This document shows, in pieces, positions 14,586 to 20,042 of a stretch of 38,748 nt of DNA. The stretch comes from an archaeon (lineage in GTDB: Archaea; Iainarchaeota; Iainarchaeia; CSSED10-239), in the NCBI GenBank assembly GCA_029563035.1, contig JAKQTP010000274.1, positions 1 through 38,748 on the forward strand, written 5' to 3'. Numbering within the stretch: position 1 is the stretch's first letter; every line of letters starts with the position of its first letter. Position numbers and translations under genes: made by a program. The notes under the pieces were generated by a model, which saw nothing but the letters and a program-made list of their open reading frames with translations, was not told the origin of the DNA and searched no databases.

Positions 14586-14842
14586 TTATAGACTGCCTAA
14601 TACCTCGTCTATAAACTTTGAGTCTATTTCATCTTGCTTTTTTGATGCTTTATGGACAATTTCAAACCCAACTACCTTATCAGATTTTTTTTATTAATAA
14701 AATCTTCTAACTTTTGATAACTATCTGAATTTGAATAAATATGAATATTCTTATCATTTCTCCAATCATTATCGATTTTCAATTTCACAATAAATCTATG
14801 GGTGTAGCCTTCAAATTGTTCTTTAAAATACTTTGTTTCCAT
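14586..14842 (-). pseudogene. Frameshifted hypothetical gene (about 85 aa)
   Basis: From ATG at 14842 the frame reads METKYFKEQFEGYTHRFIVK onward to KLEDFINKK, then hits an A8 run (plus-strand T8 at 14685-14692) and stops at TAG a few codons later. With one extra base at the run, the reading frame resumes as SDKVVGFEIVHKASKKQDEI and on to EVLGSL, ending TAA at 14588-14586. The total is 257 nt, again one base short. This is the same type of defect at the same homopolymer length as in 12318-12562. The protein family is not recognised. Confidence 0.6.
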
Positions 14843-14862
14843 TTTATTTATTTTTGTGCAAT

Positions 14863-15618
14863 TTAATTATATATTTTTAGGAATAATTCTATCGTTGCCT
14901 TAACATCTTTTTCACAATATTCTATCACATCTTCTTTTTTAACAATCCCTTTCATATACAAATTTGAAACTTCATAATTTGCAAATTTATCTTTAGAAGA
15001 TTTTATACCTAAAGATTCACACATCAAATCTAACGAGACCATATTTCTCATTCCTCCTCTATAATCTTCTCCTAAATCAAGCATATTAATTTCCCAAGGT
15101 TTCTTTCCTAATATTTTTAATTGGCCAGGAAGTGTTAAGCCATATTCTATTGATTTACGAAATAAATAAGGAGCATCGAATCCTTTGATATTTACACCAC
15201 ATAAAATATAATGAGGGTTATCATATAAGAATTGAAAAAATTTAGTAATCATATCCAACTCAGTTCCGCCGGGTATGGTTTTAATTTCAGTAGCATTGTT
15301 TGCTTTTATTAACCCAATTGATATAACTAATATTTGACCGAACTCTGGGTGTAGAGGAGAATACTTATTCCAAATATATTCATGACTTAAATCTACACCT
15401 TCTGAAAATTCTTGCCTAATTTCTAAGTCTAGTTCTATAGATTTCTTATTAGATTGGAATTTTAGCTCATTATCTACATTATTGAAATGTTGTTTCTCAA
15501 GCCAGATTTTTTTTAATTCAATAGGTAAATCTTCCCACTTACATCTTGGGATTGTCTCTATATCAAAAAATAATTCCTTTGGTTGTTTTGCTATACTCAT
15601 CTTATTTAATTTAGTCAT
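14863..15618 (-). CDS. Predicted 3'-5' exonuclease (DEDD, PolB-exonuclease-like)
   Basis: A 251-aa protein with ELFFDIETIP near the N-terminus (DxE, exo I), LCGVNIKGFDAPYLFRK in the middle (the N-x-x-x-F-D exo II) and YCEKDVKATIELF at the C-terminus (exo III, Y-x-x-x-D). This order matches the stand-alone exonucleases related to the proofreading domain of family B polymerases. Because the phage polymerase at 23390-24739 lacks an exonuclease domain, this protein could supply proofreading in trans, although that is inference. Its ATG overlaps the upstream 84-aa gene. Confidence 0.8.
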   Translation of the reverse strand: MTKLNKMSIAKQPKELFFDIETIPRCKWEDLPIELKKIWLEKQHFNNVDNELKFQSNKKSIELDLEIRQEFSEGVDLSHEYIWNKYSPLHPEFGQILVISIGLIKANNATEIKTIPGGTELDMITKFFQFLYDNPHYILCGVNIKGFDAPYLFRKSIEYGLTLPGQLKILGKKPWEINMLDLGEDYRGGMRNMVSLDLMCESLGIKSSKDKFANYEVSNLYMKGIVKKEDVIEYCEKDVKATIELFLKIYN

Positions 15619-15865
15619 TTACAATTAATAATTTAATCCCATCATGTGATTCATAACGCCATCCATAAACATCTTCTTGAGAGCTGTCCATATCGGCATT
15701 TTTAAACTTGAATAATCTAAAATTTCCTGTCTTGTGATTATTTAATTTTATTTGTGTATTTTTTCCTACTTTAACAGTTGGTAAATCAGATATTTCAGCA
15801 GAAAAACAATTTGTATTTTTATTGTAAGAGAAATCATTTATGTATAATGATGTAATTGTCACCAT
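15611..15865 (-). CDS. Conserved hypothetical protein, paralogue of 2167-2421 (84 aa)
   Basis: The same length as the protein at 2167-2421 and clearly related along its whole length (YNK, TNCFS, ISDL, TVKVGKNTQIKLNN, NADMDSSQEDVYGW, DGIKLLIVND). Predicted to be mostly beta strands with an acidic middle. It overlaps the start of the exonuclease gene by eight bases, implying coupling. The function is unknown. The duplication within one phage suggests two specialised copies. Confidence 0.8.
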   Translation of the reverse strand: MVTITSLYINDFSYNKNTNCFSAEISDLPTVKVGKNTQIKLNNHKTGNFRLFKFKNADMDSSQEDVYGWRYESHDGIKLLIVND

Positions 15866-15866
15866 G

Positions 15867-16181
15867 TTATTGAATTTTAGTTGTTAATAAAAAACTTCCA
15901 CAACAATTATAAACATCAATACCAACATAATTACCTTCTACAAAAGGTGTAAAATAGTTTCTAGAACCGCCTACTACCCAAACACCTTGTATGCCTAAAG
16001 TGTTTTCTAAATTTGAATCTGTAAGAGTAATTGGGCTAAAATCCTCTCTTATAATTTCTATTCCGTCAGTCATTCCTGAAAAATCACTTTTTCTTTTCAA
16101 AAACAAATTTTGTTTATTCTCTCTAATAAACTTCTTTAATGTTGCTAAAGTAATTTTAGGTTGTCTCTTAATTGTTTTCAT
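15867..16181 (-). CDS. Hypothetical protein (104 aa)
   Basis: The protein begins MKTIKRQPKITLATLKKFIR, a basic helix, followed by a beta-rich part with VWVVGGSRNYFTPF and a C-terminal YNCCGSFLLTT. The N-terminal pattern recalls small phage and bacterial proteins of unknown function. The start at 16181 is chosen over 16205 because it follows the promoter leader. It stops one base before the 84-aa gene. Confidence 0.7.
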   Translation of the reverse strand: MKTIKRQPKITLATLKKFIRENKQNLFLKRKSDFSGMTDGIEIIREDFSPITLTDSNLENTLGIQGVWVVGGSRNYFTPFVEGNYVGIDVYNCCGSFLLTTKIQ

Positions 16182-16202
16182 CTTGTTATTTTTAATTATA
16201 TA

Positions 16203-16234
16203 CAAATATACAACAAATAAGATAAAAAAACAAA
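16203..16234 (-). promoter_or_regulatory. Bacteroidota-type promoter
   Basis: Minus strand: TTTG (16234-16231) in TTATAAGTTTGTTT, 20 bp, TATATTTG (16210-16203), leader TATATAATTAAAAATAACAAG, ATG at 16181. It drives the 104-aa, 84-aa and exonuclease genes. Confidence 0.75.
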
Positions 16235-16260
16235 CTTATAAAATATTGATAATAAACTGA

Positions 16261-16499
16261 TTATGTATTTATGCTTTCAGAATATTCTAATTCAGACATA
16301 CCATCTATAAAAGCTAATTTAGCATCAGTTAAATTAATGTAGAGGAATATATCGTATGCATTTTTTAATTTACCAGATTTTATCTCGCAAACTCTGTATA
16401 ACCATTGGTGAAAATTTTGTTTATTCAATGTTGCTTCAATTAATGTATTTTTTAATTTTGTTTTTTATATCATTGCTATATATGATTTCTATCAGACAT
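16261..16499 (-). pseudogene. Broken hypothetical gene
   Basis: An open frame of about 60 codons (including KQNFHQWLYRVCEIKSGKL, then KNAYDIFLYINL and ending EYSESINT) ends in TAA at 16263-16261, but no ATG opens it. The nearest upstream ATG (16499, MSDRNHI) is out of frame and stops at once. Translating across an ATATAT repeat and an A6 run with small indels would rejoin them. A TTG inside the frame (TLNKQNF) is an alternative weak start. The sequence is protein-like but unassigned. Confidence 0.45.
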
Positions 16500-16504
16500 T
16501 ATTG

Positions 16505-16846
16505 CTACTTTGTTATAAAAAAATCATAACCTATATAAGGCAAAGAAGCTATAAATTTTGTACCTTTTGGTACATTCCATTTAGCTATTAATCTTTTTAC
16601 AGCTTTAAGAGAATAAGCATCATTAAAACCATAGTGACTCATTCCATAATATGCAGATGTATTTCCCTTTTCTCCCCATTCTCCTGTCATTGTATTGAAC
16701 CATAAAAAAGGTTCTTCTGTCTTTATAATAGGCTCAATCCAAAATGGTCTTTTCATTCTTCTTTTACTCCCATCTAAATTTTCGGAATGAATTGTTACAC
16801 TTTTAAAAAATCTTTGTCCTCTTGGTTTACTTGAAGTAAATTTCAT
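16505..16846 (-). CDS. Hypothetical basic protein (113 aa)
   Basis: The protein starts MKFTSSKPRGQRFFKSVTIH and is basic at its N-terminus. It contains FLWFNTMTGEWGEKGNTSAY and ends in a Tyr/Phe-rich stretch before TAG. The start at 16846 has the usual AAAACAAAAT leader; an ATG at 16891 would add 15 residues. The function is unknown. Confidence 0.6.
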   Translation of the reverse strand: MKFTSSKPRGQRFFKSVTIHSENLDGSKRRMKRPFWIEPIIKTEEPFLWFNTMTGEWGEKGNTSAYYGMSHYGFNDAYSLKAVKRLIAKWNVPKGTKFIASLPYIGYDFFITK

Positions 16847-16975
16847 ATTATATTTTGTTTTAAATACCAAAAAATTCGTTTCTTTAAGCACTTAACAGAA
16901 GTATATCTAAGAAATGTCACAAGATAAACGACGGTTAATGCTTTTTGTTTTTACATTTTTATAATCTATTGAAAA

Positions 16976-17111
16976 TTAACGTTCTTTCGTACCTCCAATT
17001 TCATGAAGAAATATTTTTGGGTTTTCAAACCATTGAATAATTTGTTCAACAGTAAACCATCCATAAGTGCCTATTCCCTCCAATACCTGCGTATAAGTTA
17101 AGTATGTTCAT
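16976..17111 (-). pseudogene. DNA methyltransferase remnant
   Basis: ATG at 17111 opens MNILNLYAGIGGNRHLW, which is the start and SAM-binding motif I of phage DNA methyltransferases (N-L-Y-A-G-I-G-G-N). Four codons later the frame stops. The next frame over continues GTYGWFTVEQIIQWFENPKI followed by FLHEIGGTKER to TAA at 16978-16976, which reads like a real protein C-terminus. A functional enzyme needs a few hundred residues, so this is most simply the two ends of a gene whose middle was deleted. Motif I is seen directly; that the tail belongs to the same gene is inference. Confidence 0.55.
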
Positions 17112-17264
17112 TTTCCCACTCTTGCTTTTCTTTTATTTTTTCTATAATTCCCATTGTTATTATTTTAGTTATTTTATATTTATTTTTATATAGTAGCGCA
17201 TATAAATGAGTTATAGGGCATTTAAACCCCACCTGACGGTTATTGTCAGCCGTTATAGGAAATT

Positions 17265-17468
17265 TTATTTTTTCTCCTCCCACCCATCGTTCCAATAATC
17301 TTGTTGTCTAAAATGCCAAAAAATTGTAGCGGAAGTTTTAACTCCATCTTCAAACTCATACTCACCTATTTCGGCTCTTGGTTGTCTTATGGCTTCGTCA
17401 TCAGAAAAAAATCTGTGAGTTAATGTTTTGCCATTTCTTAATTCATGTATTGCTTCTTCTTTTGTCAT
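17265..17468 (-). CDS. Conserved small phage protein (67 aa)
   Basis: MTKEEAIHELRNGKTLTHRF followed by FSDDEAIRQP and a C-terminal TIFWHFRQQDYWNDGW. It resembles short phage proteins that start with an EAI-x-x-L-x-x-G helix and end in a Trp-rich segment; I recall this pattern but know no function. It is preceded by an AT-rich leader carrying an ATAACGG-type element. Confidence 0.65.
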   Translation of the reverse strand: MTKEEAIHELRNGKTLTHRFFSDDEAIRQPRAEIGEYEFEDGVKTSATIFWHFRQQDYWNDGWEEKK

Positions 17469-17536
17469 AATTTATAATATTTAATTCCAACGCACAAAAA
17501 ATAAAACTATCCTACTGCAAACCGTTATGTGCAAGG

Positions 17537-17704
17537 CTATCTGAACCGTGCTAATAAATCATCCAAACGCTTTTTATCAAGTTCTAAGTTTTTACGTTGA
17601 ATATCCCCTAAGTTATCTTCTTTTAACTTAGTTATTACCCAGTGCCAAAAATGATTCAAAGCATCTTCGGTAATTGCTCTTTCTGTTTCGTTTAGTGTTA
17701 TCAT
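17537..17704 (-). CDS. Hypothetical helical protein (55 aa)
   Basis: A 55-codon ORF from ATG at 17704 to TAG at 17539-17537, beginning MITLNETERAITEDALNHFW and ending RLDDLLARFR. It is highly charged, helical and leucine-patterned, so it may form a coiled coil. It was identified by reading the stretch between larger genes. The function is unknown. Confidence 0.65.
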   Translation of the reverse strand: MITLNETERAITEDALNHFWHWVITKLKEDNLGDIQRKNLELDKKRLDDLLARFR

Positions 17705-17719
17705 TTTTTTTTGTTTTTT

Positions 17720-17750
17720 ATTGTTTATTTGATTTTATTTATTATATTTG
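17720..17750 (+). promoter_or_regulatory. Plus-strand Bacteroidota-type promoter
   Basis: On the plus strand ATTG (17720-17723), 19 bp, TATATTTG (17743-17750). This is the only plausible plus-strand promoter noticed, and it points at the plus-strand terminator at 17781-17808 only about 30 bp away. The -33 box is weaker than in the minus-strand promoters. Confidence 0.45.
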
Positions 17751-17756
17751 TCGTGA

Positions 17757-17808
17757 GTTTTGATTTTTAGTTGTTATTTAGGCGGGAGTGATTACCCGCC
17801 TTTTTTTT
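17757..17808 (+). ncRNA. Possible short antisense RNA (about 50 nt)
   Basis: A transcript from the plus-strand promoter would start near 17757 and end at the terminator hairpin by 17808. It contains no ATG. It would be antisense to the intergenic leader of the 55-aa gene and to the last bases of the 57-aa gene at 17807-17980. The existence of the RNA is inferred from the promoter-terminator pair alone. Confidence 0.35.
17781..17808 (+). terminator. Intrinsic terminator, plus-strand orientation
   Basis: GGCGGG (17781-17786), 8-nt loop, CCCGCC (17795-17800), then T8 on the plus strand. In the minus direction the hairpin is followed by TAAATAAC, not a U-tract, so it terminates plus-strand transcription best. 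It may act only partially on the minus strand. Confidence 0.65.
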
Positions 17809-17980
17809 ACCAAATTTTAAATATATCCGATTCGATTACCATTACTACTTTTACAAATCCGTTAATTCTTTTAACCTTAATATTATAAAACCATTTTTGG
17901 TGATAATCGCTATAAGTGCAATTAGTAATAATTCCTTTATCTCCTAAATATGTTACTTCTTGATTTATCTTGAATTTCAT
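17807..17980 (-). CDS. Hypothetical small beta protein (57 aa)
   Basis: A 57-codon ORF from ATG at 17980 to TAA at 17809-17807, beginning MKFKINQEVTYLGDKGIITN and ending ESDIFKIW. The pattern of alternating hydrophobic residues with an early G-D-K-G turn suggests a small barrel, such as an SH3-like fold. Its stop codon overlaps the T-run of the plus-strand terminator. The function is unknown. Confidence 0.65.
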   Translation of the reverse strand: MKFKINQEVTYLGDKGIITNCTYSDYHQKWFYNIKVKRINGFVKVVMVIESDIFKIW

Positions 17981-18034
17981 TTTGATTGTTTTTAGTGTTA
18001 TTTTAAAATTTTGATTAATTGCATTTGTTTTTCA

Positions 18035-18412
18035 TCAATAATCAATTCCACGTACGCCAATTATATCATTGTCTGATTGCCTTTCTTCATATTCTTGATT
18101 AATATCTACTCTAATCATAGATCCATTGTCTTTTGTGAAAAAAGAGCTAATAAAGTATTGAAATCTATTTTTACCATAATTAGTGTTTTTAATAAAGTCT
18201 TTTCCGTTGTCAATCAAATCTCTATTATCTAAATGTTCATAGGCTAAAATTTTAGATTTTGGCAACCATCTGTTTGCTTTTTCGCCAATGCTTTCAAAAT
18301 ATAAAGAAACTAAAAATGCCTTTTCAGTTTCTTTTACAACATCTTCGCTGTAAAAACAATCGTAGTTTGAAAATTTACCTATTGGTCTTTCACTTTGTGT
18401 TATTGCTTTCAT
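18035..18412 (-). CDS. Hypothetical protein (125 aa)
   Basis: The protein begins MKAITQSERPIGKFSNYDCF and contains EKANRWLPKSKIL, a pattern seen in small beta-domain proteins. A charged C-terminus follows (NQEYEERQSDND). It is the first gene after the promoter at 18444-18475. The family is not recognised. Confidence 0.65.
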   Translation of the reverse strand: MKAITQSERPIGKFSNYDCFYSEDVVKETEKAFLVSLYFESIGEKANRWLPKSKILAYEHLDNRDLIDNGKDFIKNTNYGKNRFQYFISSFFTKDNGSMIRVDINQEYEERQSDNDIIGVRGIDY

Positions 18413-18443
18413 TTTGATTTATTTTAATTGTTATTTAATAGTA

Positions 18444-18475
18444 CAAATATATAACAAATAGGTTATAGAAACAAA
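18444..18475 (-). promoter_or_regulatory. Bacteroidota-type promoter
   Basis: Minus strand: TTTG (18475-18472) within GTTATAGGTTTGTTT, 20 bp, TATATTTG (18451-18444), leader to the ATG at 18412. It shares the full extended -33 element with the promoters at 2447 and 13963. Confidence 0.75.
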
Positions 18476-18531
18476 CCTATAACCTACTGCAAATCAACAC
18501 AAAACAATAATTATTATCTAAAACTCTATCT

Positions 18532-18762
18532 TTAATTGTTTATCAACTCTTGTATTTGATTAATATACATTGATGTTGATTCTCCTTTCTTAGAAAAATC
18601 TTTTAATTCCAAGAATCTCATTTCATAATTATCTTTCGTGAATAAAGTAATACAAATTTTAGTTCTATTAGGATTAGAACTACCTTGCACCCAAACTTTT
18701 TTATATTCATTTGGTAATATTAATCCTCTCTGGATTCTCATTAATGATTCTTCAAATTCCAT
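18532..18762 (-). CDS. Hypothetical protein downstream of the tRNA operon (76 aa)
   Basis: The protein starts MEFEESLMRIQRGLILPNEY and is a soluble mixed alpha/beta protein ending QIQELINN. The start at 18762 is chosen because an ATG at 18804 would place 14 codons inside tRNA-Trp. It begins 15 bases after the tRNA 3' end, so it probably shares the tRNA-Phe/Lys/Trp transcript and would fall under the same attenuator. The family is not recognised. Confidence 0.6.
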   Translation of the reverse strand: MEFEESLMRIQRGLILPNEYKKVWVQGSSNPNRTKICITLFTKDNYEMRFLELKDFSKKGESTSMYINQIQELINN

Positions 18763-18777
18763 AATATAATTTATTAG

Positions 18778-18850
18778 CACCGAGAGAAAGGTTTGAACTT
18801 TCACTTATTTCCTTTTGGAGAGGAATTGACTACCAATTGCCGACCTCGGT
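18778..18850 (-). tRNA. tRNA-Trp (CCA)
   Basis: A 73-nt cloverleaf: acceptor ACCGAGG/TCTCGGT, discriminator G, D stem GGC/GTC, anticodon stem TTCCT/AGGAA with loop CTCCAAA (anticodon CCA), T arm GAAAG-TTCAAAC-CTTTC. The 3' CCA is not encoded. Last tRNA of the attenuated operon. Confidence 0.85.
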
Positions 18851-18865
18851 ATTCTATAAAAATTG

Positions 18866-18939
18866 TGCCCCCGCCTGGAATCGAACCAGGCCCCATGTGT
18901 TAAAAGCACATTGCCTACAAACCTGTTTGCTACAAGGGC
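18866..18939 (-). tRNA. tRNA-Lys (UUU)
   Basis: A 74-nt gene: acceptor GCCCTTG/CGGGGGC with two G-U pairs, discriminator A, anticodon stem ATGTG/CACAT with loop CTTTTAA (anticodon TTT), T arm CCTGG-TTCGATT-CCAGG. The D arm is short-stemmed. CCA is not encoded. It lies 15 bases from tRNA-Trp. Confidence 0.85.
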
Positions 18940-18969
18940 ATGAATTGGTAATTTAATACCAATTTTTTG

Positions 18970-19042
18970 TGGTGTAGGTTGGGATCGAACCAACTCCTAA
19001 CGGGCTTCAACCGTTCGCTTCTTCCAAGTTAGCTTCTACACC
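18970..19042 (-). tRNA. tRNA-Phe (GAA)
   Basis: A 73-nt cloverleaf: acceptor GGTGTAG/CTACACC, discriminator A, D stem GCT/AGC, anticodon stem AACGG/CCGTT with loop TTGAAGC (anticodon GAA), T arm GTTGG-TTCGATC-CCAAC. CCA is not encoded. First tRNA after the leader terminator, about 30 bases downstream of it. Confidence 0.9.
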
Positions 19043-19071
19043 ATATTTTTCAAAGAACATTTTTTAGACAT

Positions 19072-19104
19072 AAAAAAAGCCCTTAATTAACTTTAAGGGC
19101 TTTT
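19072..19104 (-). terminator. Leader terminator (attenuator) before tRNA-Phe
   Basis: On the minus strand AAAAGCCCTTAA pairs with TTAAGGGCTTTT (12 bp, loop of 6), followed by a seven-U tract. It lies between the promoter at 19237-19268 and tRNA-Phe, so by default it would end a leader RNA of roughly 160 nt. The 5' arm GCCCTTA (19100-19094) can alternatively pair with TGAGGGT (19140-19134) inside the leader ORF, including two G-U pairs, which would prevent the terminator from forming. Confidence 0.75.
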
Positions 19105-19126
19105 CTAATTCTATAAATAAATAGAT

Positions 19127-19186
19127 TTATGAGACCCTCATTAGAGTTTTAAACTTCTTAAACCATATTTTATTTATTGTTGCCAT
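19127..19186 (-). CDS. Leader peptide of the tRNA operon (19 aa)
   Basis: ATG at 19186 opens MATINKIWFKKFKTLMRVS, ending TAA at 19129-19127. Codons 8-13 are W-F-K-K-F-K, and the three tRNAs downstream are Phe, Lys and Trp. The last codons (ATGAGGGTCTCA) contain the candidate antiterminator strand. A ribosome stalled at codons 8-13 would leave that strand free to pair with the terminator's 5' arm; one that reached the stop would cover it and let the terminator form. The peptide itself need have no function. Attenuation is inferred from this geometry. Confidence 0.65.
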   Translation of the reverse strand: MATINKIWFKKFKTLMRVS

Positions 19187-19236
19187 TTTATTTTTTTTTA
19201 TTATATTTTTTAAATAGTATTCTTTTTTTTATACCA

Positions 19237-19268
19237 CAAATATATAAAGAATATTTGATAATACCAAA
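19237..19268 (-). promoter_or_regulatory. Promoter of the tRNA-Phe/Lys/Trp operon
   Basis: Minus strand: TTTG (19268-19265), 20 bp, TATATTTG (19244-19237). The -33 box is part of TTTGGTATTATCAAA, a near-palindrome also found at the other tRNA promoter and absent from the protein-gene promoters. Confidence 0.75.
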
Positions 19269-19308
19269 CTTTTTTAAAATAATTGTTTTGTTAATCCTAC
19301 AAAATCTA

Positions 19309-19541
19309 AGAGGGCGTATATTTAACCATTTTATCTAATGAACACTACTTAACATTAGTGAGTGGTTACTTTAAAGCTCGCCACATATCTCTTTTATTTG
19401 CCTTGCCTCCAGGCTTACGGCCTCGTACCGACGGACTTTTGTGCCATTAAATGGAATTGAACCATTTGCTACCCTTATCGTCGCAACCTATTTTCAACTG
19501 TTAAGTTTATCGTCGGTCCCTATTGTTTGGTTGTGCCCTCT
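19309..19541 (-). ncRNA. Unassigned structured RNA region within the tRNA cluster
   Basis: No gene is visible here, yet long-range complementarity is strong. AGAGGGC (19541-19535) pairs with GCCCTCT (19315-19309), and ACCGACG (19517-19511) with CGTCGGT (19433-19427). Local hairpins lie at 19411-19423 (AGGC/GCCT), 19335-19358 (CTAATG/CATTAG) and 19323-19368 (TAACCA/TGGTTA). A T-arm-like AATGG-TTCAATT-CCATT lies within it, and another, TCAGG-GTTCGAAA-CCTGA, lies just outside (about 19553-19572), but no full cloverleaf could be drawn. I did not recognise tmRNA, RNase P RNA or a group I core. It would be transcribed with tRNA-Met from the promoter at 20103. Confidence 0.45.
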
Positions 19542-19605
19542 ACACTATATAGCATCTCAGGTTTCGAACCCTGAATTATGTAGAATCAGCTAAACTCTAC
19601 TTTTG

Positions 19606-19678
19606 TAGCGGGAACAGGATTCGAACCTGTGACCTTGGGATTATGAGACCCACGAGCTTCCTACTGCTCCATCCCGCG
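19606..19678 (-). tRNA. tRNA-Met (CAU), initiator-like
   Basis: A 73-nt gene: acceptor CGCGGGA/TCCCGCT leaving position 1-72 unpaired (C-U), discriminator A, D stem GAGC/GCTC, anticodon loop CTCATAA (CAT) on a G-rich stem TGGGT/TCCCA, T arm ACAGG-TTCGAAT-CCTGT. The unpaired 1-72 and GGG/CCC run are features of initiator tRNAs, though the stem's last pair is T-T. CCA is not encoded. Confidence 0.8.
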
Positions 19679-19757
19679 ATATAATTTAAAACAATTATTT
19701 TAACCTATTCATATCATCTTAAGAAATGATTTTGGTAAAACTAACTATTGCTTTTTA

Positions 19758-19830
19758 TGGTGCTCAATGTTGGAATTTAACCAACTTCCTCTCCCTAAAT
19801 GTGAGTGCTCTAACGATGAGCTAATCGGAC
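19758..19830 (-). tRNA. Degenerate tRNA-like gene, apparent anticodon UUA
   Basis: D arm GCTC/GAGC and T arm GTTGG-TTAAATT-CCAAC are intact, the 3' end reads ACCA, and the acceptor GTCCGAT/ATTGAGC has one mismatch. The anticodon stem CTCAC/GAGAG has an A-A mismatch, with loop ATTTAGG giving anticodon TTA, complementary to the UAA stop. Only about three bases separate the anticodon and T stems, which is short. It may be a decayed tRNA, or a suppressor-type tRNA that could also read UAG by wobble. Confidence 0.5.
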
Positions 19831-19943
19831 TTATATTTTTTTTCAACATTTTTTATAAAATCAAAAGGCATAGAAGACTAATAATCGTTACTCTGATTGT
19901 TTTATTTCGAAACAATGTAAACAAGTCGTTCCTTCATCTATAT

Positions 19944-20042
19944 TTACTCTTTAACTCCTTTTAATTTTAAAGAACTTTTTAAGCAAAGTATTTTTTCTCC
20001 AGGTAATGTACAACCTATAAAGAAAAAATTGGCCTGTAACAT
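19944..20042 (-). CDS. Possible small protein (32 aa)
   Basis: ATG at 20042 opens MLQANFFFIGCTLPGEKILC and continues KSSLKLKGVKE to TAA at 19946-19944. The composition is protein-like, and it is the first open frame after the promoter at 20103-20134, upstream of the distal tRNA genes. It overlaps an inverted repeat (19981-20067), so the sequence could instead be an RNA element. No homology is recognised. Confidence 0.3.
   Translation of the reverse strand: MLQANFFFIGCTLPGEKILCLKSSLKLKGVKE

Noticed and set aside
17098..17295. A 65-codon ORF ending at 17098
   Set aside because: Most of it overlaps the 67-aa gene and an ATAACGG-type repeat; only the last 18 codons (MGIIEKIKEKQEWENEHT) could be real, too short to support.
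18805..18993. A 62-codon ORF on the minus strand
   Set aside because: It runs across tRNA-Lys and tRNA-Trp and is not a protein gene.
19309..19606. Additional tRNA genes suggested by two T-arm-like sequences
   Set aside because: No acceptor and anticodon arms of correct length could be drawn around either; described as part of a structured RNA region instead.
19767..19964. A plus-strand ORF of 65 codons
   Set aside because: It overlaps the tRNA-like gene on the opposite strand and has no plus-strand promoter nearby.
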